Source: Thermodesulfobacteriota bacterium
GTDB taxonomy: Bacteria; Desulfobacterota; UBA8473
Length of the DNA stretch: 37,471 bases
Assembly (NCBI GenBank): GCA_040757775.1
Contig: JBFLWQ010000028.1
Location: 1 to 37,471 of the forward strand
Direction: 5' to 3'
The notes beneath the pieces were generated by a model. That model saw only the letters and a list, made by a program, of their open reading frames with translations. It was not told the DNA's origin and ran no database searches. The translations under genes were made by a program, and so were the position numbers. Below, in pieces: positions 26,712 through 34,054 of the stretch; the stretch's first letter is position 1, and each line of letters opens with the position of its first letter.

Positions 26712-26813
26712 AGTCTCCTCCTTTTTACACACGAGTTCTATCTCCCCTTTTCTCGTGAGAATAAGTTGTCATTTCCTGGAGAATTACCATAATACAGAAA
26801 ATCAACCCTTTTC

Positions 26814-28013
26814 TCATTCAGCCGGCTTTATCCAACCGGTAACCGCAACAAGCATCTTCTTCTCCATGTCAGTCTTAAATACCTTGCAGTAATTGGTGGC
26901 TTTATGGGATTTAGAGGTATAGGTAACAGGACCACAAAGGCCTCCAGTGTCAAAGTCCCTTAGTGTCTCAAGGGCATCTACCAGCTTTTCACCATCAACT
27001 TCTCTACCTGCCCTTTTAAGCCCTTCGGATATGATTATCCCCCAGTACCAGCCCATTTGATATACGTTTATTGGCGGTTTGTTTCCAGGATGATATTTCA
27101 TAAAAATCTCTCTCATTTTTCTCATCTCTGGAGTATCATCTTGCCACATGCTAAATGCATTAATACCATAGTAATTTTTGGCCGCTTCACCTGCACTCTC
27201 TATTACCTCATCACCGCATGCATACTGAACGCCGTATATGTTTGGGGAATATTTTAATCTCCTGCAGGTCCTCAATACCAGAGAGGCTGCATCTGTAGTA
27301 TTAGCTGCAACCACAATACTATCAACACCTTCCTTCTTAAGCTTAAGTATCTGAGATGTTGCATCCATCGCCCCAACAGCCAGAATTTCCTCATAATACT
27401 TTTGGTTGTAAAAACCTGCCCACTTCTTACCACCCTCAGCAACAACTTTCCCCCCCTCCGTGTCTGGCCTGACCATGGCTATCTTCGGGTCCTTTACCTT
27501 CATCTTATTCAGTACATAATCATAAATCACACCAATAAAATCCCAGTAGTCACCGGCAGGTGTAAAGACATACCGTTTATATGGAGTATACATTACAGGA
27601 GAAATCGTTACAGCAAAAGAAGGCATTTTAGTCTTTTCAAGCTGGGAGAAGAGGGCAGTATGCTGTCCTGTTCCTCCTGGACCCGAAATGCAAAGCACAT
27701 TGTCTCTGTACACAAGCTTTTTAAAAGCAGCAAATGCCGCCGGTATACTGTATCTGTCATCTTCAATAACAAACTTTATCTTCCTCCCATGGACTCCACC
27801 ATGTTCGTTTATCCACCGGAAGTAATCCCTGTGGGCATTCGCATAGACCACAAGCATCCCAGCTGCGGGGCCAGTCATATCAGTTATCATCCCAATCTTT
27901 ATTGTATCCCCAGTTACACCCCTCACTTCCTCAGCATGCGAGGGAATACTTACCAGAAGGACCAGAACGAAAACCAAAACACTTATACGTGCTAAATGAT
28001 CTCTTTTCTTCAT
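26814..28013 (-). CDS. Branched-chain amino acid-type ABC substrate-binding protein (SBP 8)
   Basis: 399 residues from the ATG at 28013 with AAAAAGGAG upstream; a TTG at 28037 is less likely. Signal peptide M-K-K-R-D ending I-P-S-H-A-E-E. It shares nearly all landmarks with SBP 7, including S-H-K-A-T-N-Y-C near the C-terminus and V-A-V-T-G-W-I-K-P-A-E at the very end. In the middle it differs (S-I-V-V-A-A-N-T-T-D-A-A-S-L against N-V-L-V-G-A-L-P-T-P-E-V-A). It lies 42 bp downstream of the CdhA-like gene and is very likely cotranscribed with it. Confidence 0.9.
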   Translation of the reverse strand: MKKRDHLARISVLVFVLVLLVSIPSHAEEVRGVTGDTIKIGMITDMTGPAAGMLVVYANAHRDYFRWINEHGGVHGRKIKFVIEDDRYSIPAAFAAFKKLVYRDNVLCISGPGGTGQHTALFSQLEKTKMPSFAVTISPVMYTPYKRYVFTPAGDYWDFIGVIYDYVLNKMKVKDPKIAMVRPDTEGGKVVAEGGKKWAGFYNQKYYEEILAVGAMDATSQILKLKKEGVDSIVVAANTTDAASLVLRTCRRLKYSPNIYGVQYACGDEVIESAGEAAKNYYGINAFSMWQDDTPEMRKMREIFMKYHPGNKPPINVYQMGWYWGIIISEGLKRAGREVDGEKLVDALETLRDFDTGGLCGPVTYTSKSHKATNYCKVFKTDMEKKMLVAVTGWIKPAE

Positions 28014-28055
28014 GATAATTCTCCTTTTTGAGAACAAGGTTAATAAACAAACTTT

Positions 28056-30548
28056 TTACATCCTGTCTTTCCTTACCTTGTAAACCAGCCTTGGCAGGTA
28101 CGTTACATACTGGCCCGATTTAAAACCGTACTGTTCAACATAATCTTCCATAGGCAGCAGCCTGCCATCTCTATGCCTTGCTTTGATGATTCTCCCTTTT
28201 TTCGTATCTATCTCCCACCCATGCTCCTCCGCAAGTAATCGTAACAACTTAACCTTTTTCGCCGTCGGAATCTCTACCTCTTTTCTTATATACAGGTGCC
28301 AGTCGTCAGGAGGAACACCAAATTTCTTTCGATAATAATCCAAATAGAGAGCAAGTTTATTCTGCTTCGCTACCTCCATCTCCTGTACCACAAAACCCAA
28401 CTTAGGAACGAGAGCAAGGACCTCATCCACTGTCTCCACAGGCATTATCATATGCTCAGGCACCGGGTCAACTTCCCTTTTCTCACCTGTCATACCGTGT
28501 ATAGCCCACCACTTGCTTCGATCATACTTGTTACCCATAAGGTACGTCTTGAATTTGAATCCATCGGGCCCAACTATTACAGGGATGCCGGCCCTTGCAT
28601 GTCCGAGAGCCACGTTGTACATCATCTCTGAGGCAGCCCCCCATATAACCAGTGCATTTGAGAACCTCATTACACCCTCAGACTGCATAGAATAGTTAGC
28701 CCTGTATGGCGTCCTGAATCCCATGTACTCCACCTTATAATGAGTAACAGTTAACGGTTCGGATTGAGTCAGGCATCCGCCGGTATTTGCAAAACAGCGT
28801 GGATTCTGGAGGGCGGGGTAGATTTCATAGATAGATTTACCTGTCTTTTCATCCTTATATCGGGCAATCTCAGATGCTACACAGCCAGAAACGCTCACCG
28901 CATAATTATTGGAGATGAATTCATTGGCCATACGGGCCACATCCATTTCAGAACCTTTTGTACTACCACAGCCAACTATTCCAATAGTGACGGGGACGGA
29001 AAACGCCGTAATAGCCCAATCCCTTACCTCCAGGTTACTGAATGTCCCTCTCCCTGCCCTCATGACCGATTTGTCCTCTTTTATAGCCTTTTTGGAGGCA
29101 CCCAATATAAGGTCTATTATAGGAATACCCTGGGGGCAGACCTCCTCACATCTACCGCAGTAAATACTCTGGTGATGAAGTTCGCACAACTGAGAAAGGT
29201 CACCACCTGCGGCGGCTTTCAATGCTCTACTTATCTGCAAACTATTGGGACATGCCCTGAAACAGGCATCACATTCATCGCATTTTGCTGCCTGACTCTT
29301 TATATCCCCTTCCGATAAGAGATAATTTTCCTTCCTTTTTGTTTTTACCTTAAAGGCCACATTAAAGGCTACGTTAGCCGCTTTTTCTGGATCGGTAATC
29401 AAAACAGCCTGCAGACCACTCAACAGTTCATTTGCTAAATCATCAACAGTATCCGCAGACCTATCTGCCAAGCCCATGTTCTGTTTAAAACTGGTAGCGA
29501 TAACCTTTGTATCTGTTCTGGCTGCTTCTCCTATGACATCCGTCTTACAGCAGGTTTCGCTTATCACCAGGACATCGGCTATTCCCATCCTGAGAACCCG
29601 ATTGGTTTTCACAGGGGTAGTGAGGGTCTTGGCCTTATCATAGAATCTGACCAGATCATGACCAACAGATCCTATGCCACATACCTCTATCCTATCTTCC
29701 ATACCATTTTCTCTTATAAGGTTTACCAGGTTCCATGCAGGCAATAAATCGAACCCTAGAAATACTATAACCGGTTTGTTTGTATCTGCTGTTCCCATGC
29801 CTGTTTGAATGTTGACCGGCGGCCAGGATGGAAGCTCTGCAAGCTCTTTGTCCGCAGACCAGCAGAAGCCGAAAAAACTGAACTTCAAAAACTCGGTAAT
29901 ATCCATTGCCGAAAGGAGAAGTGACCCTCCATGAAGAGCCTTTGATTGCAAATCTATGGCATTGCCCTCGAATCCCCCGCTGGCAGATGCCAGAAGTTCT
30001 GTTAGCTGATCCTCTATGTAGGTTACGACCTTGTTGGCATGGCCCAAGGTCTTGGGTGTAAAACCCACTAATGCATTGACATTCATCATTCCATAGGCGA
30101 CATTTTTACCCCATCGGATCTCAGCATCTTCTCCATATTTCCTCAAACAATAATTGAGAAGGTCTCTACACGTGGACAGATGGGTAGCCAAACCCCTGCA
30201 GGAAGCCTGGAGGGACAACTTTGCCTGGTATCCCTCCAAATCTAAACCACATATCCCCCTTAGCCTATCCAGATCGCACGGTCCCAGAGGGCAGTCGTTA
30301 CAAGTTTTCTCGATATTCGTATAGATGGGTGGGTATCTGTCCAGCAAGAACCTATCGAACTCGGCAATATCTGTAGCATGGGCATAGGGTGTTAACCACA
30401 CCTTGATCTGATTCACCATGTTTTCAGACCATGTCGTTTCAATGCATTCCTTAACCAGACTTTGTACTCCTCTGATATCTCGTACTGTAGTTGTAATATC
30501 TATTTCAGTGTTTCCAACCTTAGCGATTTTCTTCTCTTCTCTTTCCAT
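28056..30548 (-). CDS. CdhA-like (ACDS alpha / CO dehydrogenase family) iron-sulfur protein with altered cluster ligands
   Basis: 830 residues. It follows the layout of the archaeal acetyl-CoA decarbonylase/synthase alpha subunit: an N-terminal cluster motif C83-x2-C86-x4-C91 and C100, a middle CODH domain (K-P-V-I-V-F-L-G-F-D-L, A-D-V-L-V-I-S-E-T-C-C-K-T-D), a ferredoxin insert with C423-x2-C426-x2-C429-x3-C433 and C464-x2-C467-x3-C471, and a C-terminal half with S-G-C556 and T-G-G-C592. Judged by hand alignment to CODHs, His206 and Cys333 ligands are kept, but the Cys of the usual I-C-C-T box is Ser294 and the last C-cluster Cys region reads His650. The second ferredoxin motif lacks its first Cys (Ser461). 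It may therefore not oxidise CO. ATG with GGAGG upstream; follows the TetR gene by 79 bp and precedes SBP 8. No CdhB-E partners are present. Confidence 0.82.
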   Translation of the reverse strand: MEREEKKIAKVGNTEIDITTTVRDIRGVQSLVKECIETTWSENMVNQIKVWLTPYAHATDIAEFDRFLLDRYPPIYTNIEKTCNDCPLGPCDLDRLRGICGLDLEGYQAKLSLQASCRGLATHLSTCRDLLNYCLRKYGEDAEIRWGKNVAYGMMNVNALVGFTPKTLGHANKVVTYIEDQLTELLASASGGFEGNAIDLQSKALHGGSLLLSAMDITEFLKFSFFGFCWSADKELAELPSWPPVNIQTGMGTADTNKPVIVFLGFDLLPAWNLVNLIRENGMEDRIEVCGIGSVGHDLVRFYDKAKTLTTPVKTNRVLRMGIADVLVISETCCKTDVIGEAARTDTKVIATSFKQNMGLADRSADTVDDLANELLSGLQAVLITDPEKAANVAFNVAFKVKTKRKENYLLSEGDIKSQAAKCDECDACFRACPNSLQISRALKAAAGGDLSQLCELHHQSIYCGRCEEVCPQGIPIIDLILGASKKAIKEDKSVMRAGRGTFSNLEVRDWAITAFSVPVTIGIVGCGSTKGSEMDVARMANEFISNNYAVSVSGCVASEIARYKDEKTGKSIYEIYPALQNPRCFANTGGCLTQSEPLTVTHYKVEYMGFRTPYRANYSMQSEGVMRFSNALVIWGAASEMMYNVALGHARAGIPVIVGPDGFKFKTYLMGNKYDRSKWWAIHGMTGEKREVDPVPEHMIMPVETVDEVLALVPKLGFVVQEMEVAKQNKLALYLDYYRKKFGVPPDDWHLYIRKEVEIPTAKKVKLLRLLAEEHGWEIDTKKGRIIKARHRDGRLLPMEDYVEQYGFKSGQYVTYLPRLVYKVRKDRM

Positions 30549-30627
30549 AGATTACCTCCTCCATTCTAAATCACTTAATACATCCTTACTTATTCCAATC
30601 AGATTAACCTTTAATGAATAACCCGCC

Positions 30628-31269
30628 TTAAATACGACTCTGATTACGTAATAAGCCTCTCTTAACCAGATTAAAAGTGGAGACAAGAAGCTCACTTACA
30701 TCATCTTCTGGGACATTGAGATGAACTCTCATAACCGTAGTTTGAACAATACCTATAGATAACCCCCACAGAATACGGGCTATGTGGCGGGGGTCTACTT
30801 CTATGAAATCCCCTTGGTCAATACCTTTTTGGATTACCCCCCTCAAAATCTTCAGGGCCATACCTGCCTTTCTGTTGATCTCATCCGACAATTCAGGGGG
30901 TATCTTATCCATAATGTCCTCATGGAGTAAATATGCAGAGGTTTTTATATAATTAATGTCCTCTTTATAGTACCGGTAATATGAGAGAGCTAACCTATCC
31001 AGCATCTCGGCAGGTTTCAAATCCAGATCGGCTGTTTCTCTATATTTATCCAGTAAGTTATCAAGCCCCTTTATAAAAATAGACATGAATAACTCTTCTT
31101 TCGTTTTAAAATAGAGATAGATGGTCCCCTTTGCCAGCTCTACCCTCTCTGATACATCATCCACAGTTGCCTTACCAAGCCCCTTTTCAGAAATGACCTC
31201 ACATGCAGCATTTATTATATCCTGTCTTCTCTTCTGTTTTTCCTTCTCTTTTCTCTCTGCTATACCCAT
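30628..31269 (-). CDS. TetR/AcrR-family transcriptional regulator, probably acyl-CoA-responsive
   Basis: 213 residues, typical length. N-terminal basic stretch (E-R-K-E-K-E-K-Q-K-R-R), then A-A-C-E-V-I-S-E-K-G, A-T-V-D-D-V-S-E-R-V and the recognition end K-G-T-I-Y-L-Y-F-K-T-K-E-E-L-F. The ligand domain resembles FadR-type TetR regulators that sense long-chain acyl-CoA, but this assignment is tentative. AAGGAAGG precedes the ATG. It is the first gene of the - strand run and has a good promoter with an inverted repeat at the expected start site (31301-31317), so it likely represses itself and the CdhA-mutase genes behind it, and perhaps the divergent hydrolase. Confidence 0.87.
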   Translation of the reverse strand: MGIAERKEKEKQKRRQDIINAACEVISEKGLGKATVDDVSERVELAKGTIYLYFKTKEELFMSIFIKGLDNLLDKYRETADLDLKPAEMLDRLALSYYRYYKEDINYIKTSAYLLHEDIMDKIPPELSDEINRKAGMALKILRGVIQKGIDQGDFIEVDPRHIARILWGLSIGIVQTTVMRVHLNVPEDDVSELLVSTFNLVKRGLLRNQSRI

Positions 31270-31300
31270 TTTGAAAACCTTCCTTGACTACCAGTTATCA

Positions 31301-31317
31301 AATGACTCTTGGTCATT
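31301..31317. promoter_or_regulatory. Candidate operator AATGAC-N5-GTCATT
   Basis: A 6-bp perfect inverted repeat (31301-31306 and 31312-31317) just downstream of the - strand promoter of the TetR gene. It resembles, from memory, the Bacillus FadR operator built on TGAATGA/TCATTCA. The adjacent TetR protein is the natural candidate to bind it. Confidence 0.5.
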
Positions 31318-31325
31318 ACTAACCT

Positions 31326-31353
31326 ATTCTATTAAATAACAGCTTTTTGTCAA
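31326..31353 (-). promoter_or_regulatory. Sigma-70-type promoter of the TetR-CdhA-mutase run
   Basis: On the - strand: TTGACA (31353-31348), a 16-bp spacer, TAGAAT (31331-31326). Transcription would begin near 31319, at the edge of the inverted repeat 31301-31317. The -35 box also overlaps the 20-bp palindrome at 31352-31371. Confidence 0.6.
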
Positions 31354-31384
31354 TCGGAAAATTTTCCGATTTTTATAATCGGAA
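31352..31384. promoter_or_regulatory. Perfect 20-bp palindrome plus third half-site
   Basis: AATCGGAAAA joined to its exact reverse complement TTTTCCGATT forms a perfect palindrome (31352-31371); after five bases a further AATCGGAA half-site (31377-31384) follows, so TTCCGATT-N5-AATCGGAA is a second inverted pair. It lies between the divergent TetR and hydrolase genes and overlaps the -35 of the former. A multi-site operator is likely; the binding protein is unknown. Confidence 0.55.
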
Positions 31385-31477
31385 TACAGACGTCGAAAAA
31401 AGTTAAAGAATGATTGACTTTACGAATGTAAAAATATTAATAATAGGGAACAAAACCTGGAAGAAGGAGTGGGGCAG

Positions 31478-32263
31478 ATGCCTTTTCTGAATATTAATAG
31501 TATAGATATATATTATTTTACCGGGAAAACCGGGATTGTTAAGGGCAGGAAAAATCTGCTGTTCATCCATGGCGCCGGGGGGAGTCATAAAATGTGGCTG
31601 AAGCAACTCCATCATTTTCAAGGCAACTATAACCCCATAGCTATTGAACTGCCAGGTCATGGTAAATCAATGGGAGATGGAGAAAAAGAGATTGGCAGCT
31701 ACACAGAATGGATGAAAGAGATAATCGAGGCACTGTCCTTAGACAACTGTTTCCTGATAGGCCATTCCATGGGAGGAGCAATTACCATGGACTTTTCATT
31801 AAAATACCCTAAATATCTGAATGGTATACTTCTGGTGGGTACAGGGGCAAGGTTAAGGGTCAACCCCATGATCCTCGACAGCATCAGAAATGATTTCTAT
31901 AATGCTGTAGAATTGATATGCAGATTCGGATTTTCCAAAGACGCACCGGCAAATCTCATAGAAGAAGGAAGGAAAGTGATGCTTAAATCCAGACCAGATG
32001 TTCTATATGGTGATTTTTTCGCATGCAACAACTTCGATATAATAGAAAGGATAGAGGAAATAAGCATCCCTGCACTGATATTATGCGGCAGCGAGGACAA
32101 AATGGCTCCCACAAAATACACCTATTATCTAAATGAAAGGATAAAGGTATCTCAGCTAAAAATCATAGAGGATGCCGGCCACATGGTTATGCTGGAAAAG
32201 CCCAGGGAATTTAATGAGGCAGTGGAAGGGTTCTTGAGATTCCCGAATATAGAAATGGCATAA
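31478..32263 (+). CDS. Alpha/beta-hydrolase fold protein
   Basis: 261 residues from the ATG at 31478, 8 bp after AGAAGGAG; a GTG at 31469 overlaps that site. The fold's landmarks are all there: oxyanion H-G-A-G-G at 31-35, nucleophile elbow G-H-S-M-G-G with Ser97, acid in G-S-E-D-K (Asp207) and H235 in D-A-G-H-M-V-M-L-E-K-P. Such enzymes cleave esters, thioesters or C-C bonds; the substrate is unknown. It is the only + strand gene in the right half, divergent from the TetR gene and sharing its palindrome-rich control region, so it is probably co-regulated and may act on an acyl-CoA or ester intermediate. No signal peptide: cytoplasmic. Confidence 0.88.
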   Translation: MPFLNINSIDIYYFTGKTGIVKGRKNLLFIHGAGGSHKMWLKQLHHFQGNYNPIAIELPGHGKSMGDGEKEIGSYTEWMKEIIEALSLDNCFLIGHSMGGAITMDFSLKYPKYLNGILLVGTGARLRVNPMILDSIRNDFYNAVELICRFGFSKDAPANLIEEGRKVMLKSRPDVLYGDFFACNNFDIIERIEEISIPALILCGSEDKMAPTKYTYYLNERIKVSQLKIIEDAGHMVMLEKPREFNEAVEGFLRFPNIEMA

Positions 32264-32278
32264 TTTATTACTTTAATT

Positions 32279-32352
32279 AGGGAATTTTTCATATGGCAGA
32301 ATCTTATTAGTTCATCTTGAAAAATTCCCTTTTGACAGGCGGGACGCCTGTC
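32279..32352. terminator. Two hairpins between convergent genes (12-bp inverted repeat, then REP-like palindrome)
   Basis: AGGGAATTTTTC (32279-32290) and its exact complement (32319-32330) pair over 12 bp around a 28-base loop and are followed by TTTT. Directly after comes an 8-bp stem GACAGGCG/CGCCTGTC (32334-32352, loop GGA) of the sort found in many bacterial REP-like repeats. It lies 15 bp after the hydrolase stop and before the end of convergent ACAD 2. The right arm of the first pair overlaps dispersed repeat copy 2 (32306-32333). Confidence 0.5.
32306..32333 (+). repeat. Dispersed 28-bp repeat, copy 2
   Basis: Matches 226-253 at 25 of 28 positions. Here it runs directly into the GC-rich palindrome at 32334-32352, whereas copy 1 does not. 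Confidence 0.5.
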
Positions 32353-32390
32353 CTACTGGTATTAATGTTTCACTTTTCAGGGTAGACTTA

Positions 32391-33527
32391 TCAGTCAAGC
32401 ATAGATTTGGCTATAATCATTCTCTGGATCTGATTTGTCCCTTCGATAATCTGGGTGGACTTGGCGTCTCTCATCATCCGCTCCACAGGATAGTCCTTCA
32501 TATAACCATAACCACCGAGTATCTGTACTGCGTCGGTAGTAACCCTCATGGCTGTATCTGAAGCCATACACTTTGCCATAGCAGCATATGGAAGGATATC
32601 TCTTATACCACGATCTAACATAGAAGCAGTCTGATATATCAATGCCCTAGATGCCTCAACCTGTATTTTCATATCGGCAAGCATGAACTGGATAGCTTGA
32701 TTTTTAGATATTGGTCTGCCAAACTGGACTCTCTCTTTAGAATAACGTGTTGCATAGTCCAATGCACCCTGTGCAATACCCAGTGCCTGAGACGCTATAC
32801 CCAATCTGGTCTCCTTTATGGACTCGATAAGAATATTCCAGCCACTTCCTTCCTTACCAAGGAGGTTCTCTTTGGGCACCCTTGCATCCTCGAAAACCAG
32901 TTCCGAGGTTTGAGACCCGCGCATACCCAGTTTATCTTCTATCTTGCCTATACTAAACCCCGGAGTCTCCTTATCCACTACAAATCCTGATAGTCCTTTC
33001 GTTCCCTTCTCGCCACTTGTTCTAAAAAATGCCGTGTACATATCGGCAACTCCCCCGGCAGTAATAAAACACTTGGAGCCATTAACGATGTAATGGTCTC
33101 CGTCCAGGACAGCCCTTGTCCGCATAGAACCTACATCAGACCCTGCATTGGGCTCGGTAAGAACCCAGCTCATAATTACATTTCCCTTACCAAGGCGGCT
33201 AAAAAATCGCTCTTCCTGTTCTTCATTCACACTTACTAAAAGGGTAGTCAGGCACGACCCCTGTGTAGCGACCAGCATAGAGGATGAAGCACAAACCCTG
33301 GCGATCTCCTCTATAACCAGATAATATGTTGTATGATCTGTTTCTAATCCCCCGTATTTTTTAGGAAGTTTCAGCCTTAATAGATCGTATTCCTCAAAGA
33401 GGGCTACCACCTCCCTGGAAAATTCACCTGTTTTATCGATCCTGACTGCAATAGGCGTAAGTTTCTCTTCAGCAAGTTTCCTGACTGTTTTACGTATCAT
33501 CTCCTGTTCTTCTGTAAGGTGAATCAT
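32391..33527 (-). CDS. Acyl-CoA dehydrogenase (ACAD 2)
   Basis: 378 residues. FAD-binding words W-V-L-T-E-P-N-A-G-S-D and G-S-K-C-F-I-T-A-G-G-V-A-D, then R-V-Q-F-G-R-P-I-S, and the C-terminal I-I-E-G-T-N-Q-I-Q-R with the catalytic Glu. It oxidises an acyl-CoA at C2-C3 in the cytoplasm. GGAGGT lies 13 bp before the ATG, rather far, with a nearer GAAAG. It follows the small cobalamin subunit of mutase C on the same strand (about 107 bp, with a TTGAATCC-type low-complexity spacer) and probably processes the rearranged acyl-CoA. It is only distantly like ACAD 1, so the two likely act on different substrates. Confidence 0.92.
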   Translation of the reverse strand: MIHLTEEQEMIRKTVRKLAEEKLTPIAVRIDKTGEFSREVVALFEEYDLLRLKLPKKYGGLETDHTTYYLVIEEIARVCASSSMLVATQGSCLTTLLVSVNEEQEERFFSRLGKGNVIMSWVLTEPNAGSDVGSMRTRAVLDGDHYIVNGSKCFITAGGVADMYTAFFRTSGEKGTKGLSGFVVDKETPGFSIGKIEDKLGMRGSQTSELVFEDARVPKENLLGKEGSGWNILIESIKETRLGIASQALGIAQGALDYATRYSKERVQFGRPISKNQAIQFMLADMKIQVEASRALIYQTASMLDRGIRDILPYAAMAKCMASDTAMRVTTDAVQILGGYGYMKDYPVERMMRDAKSTQIIEGTNQIQRMIIAKSMLD

Positions 33528-33634
33528 TATATTCTTTCATACCTCCAATCTTTTAAATTTTCACTTGACCCCTTGAATCCTCGAATCCTTGAATCCTTTC
33601 AATCTGAAAATTTCAAATATCTTTGGTTACTTCT

Positions 33635-34042
33635 TTAATGTCCATCCAGTAACTTTAATATAAAACTGGCGACTTCCTCAGGGTGTGAACCGGGACCAAA
33701 TACACCAGCCACCCCCAGCTCTTTTAGTGTAGAGGTATCTTTATCAGGGATTATGCCGCCAATTATAACCGGCACAACCATACCCTTCTCTTTCAATTTT
33801 GAAATCAAACCCTTTGATAAATAAAGGTGTGCCCCTGTTGAAGAGCTTATCCCAATAAGGTTCACATCCTCTTCTTCTGCAATCTTCACAACTTCGTCGA
33901 ACTCCCTGAATCTGGGATAGTATATCACTTCTATCCCTGACTCCTTACACCTGTTTACAATAGTTCTCAAACCTATATCGTGGCCTTCAAAAACATGCCG
34001 TGTCAATAATGCTCTGACCTTTTCTTTTTTAGCTGTTTCCAT
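33635..34042 (-). CDS. Stand-alone cobalamin-binding subunit for mutase C
   Basis: 135 residues, B12-binding domain only. The ligand motif reads E19-G-H21-D-I-G24 where D-x-H-x-x-G is usual, so the Asp that normally hydrogen-bonds the His is Glu here. Later G-I-S-S-S-T-G-A-H and V-I-I-G-G-I-I-P keep the domain pattern. It lies 12 bp downstream of the mutase C large subunit, a clear translational pair. Confidence 0.92.
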   Translation of the reverse strand: METAKKEKVRALLTRHVFEGHDIGLRTIVNRCKESGIEVIYYPRFREFDEVVKIAEEEDVNLIGISSSTGAHLYLSKGLISKLKEKGMVVPVIIGGIIPDKDTSTLKELGVAGVFGPGSHPEEVASFILKLLDGH

Positions 34043-34054
34043 TGAATTCCCCCT

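Larger units (their letters stand above)
25493..28013 (-). repeat. Tandem duplication containing SBP 7 and SBP 8
   Basis: The two genes are very alike at DNA level over most of their length, and the likeness runs past both stop codons into flanking sequence (AGAAAATCAACC then CTTCT or CTTTT, then CTCATT, at about 25496 and 26798). The stops are offset by 1302 bp, giving the unit size. This indicates a fairly recent tandem duplication. The stretch spans both copies. Confidence 0.75.
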
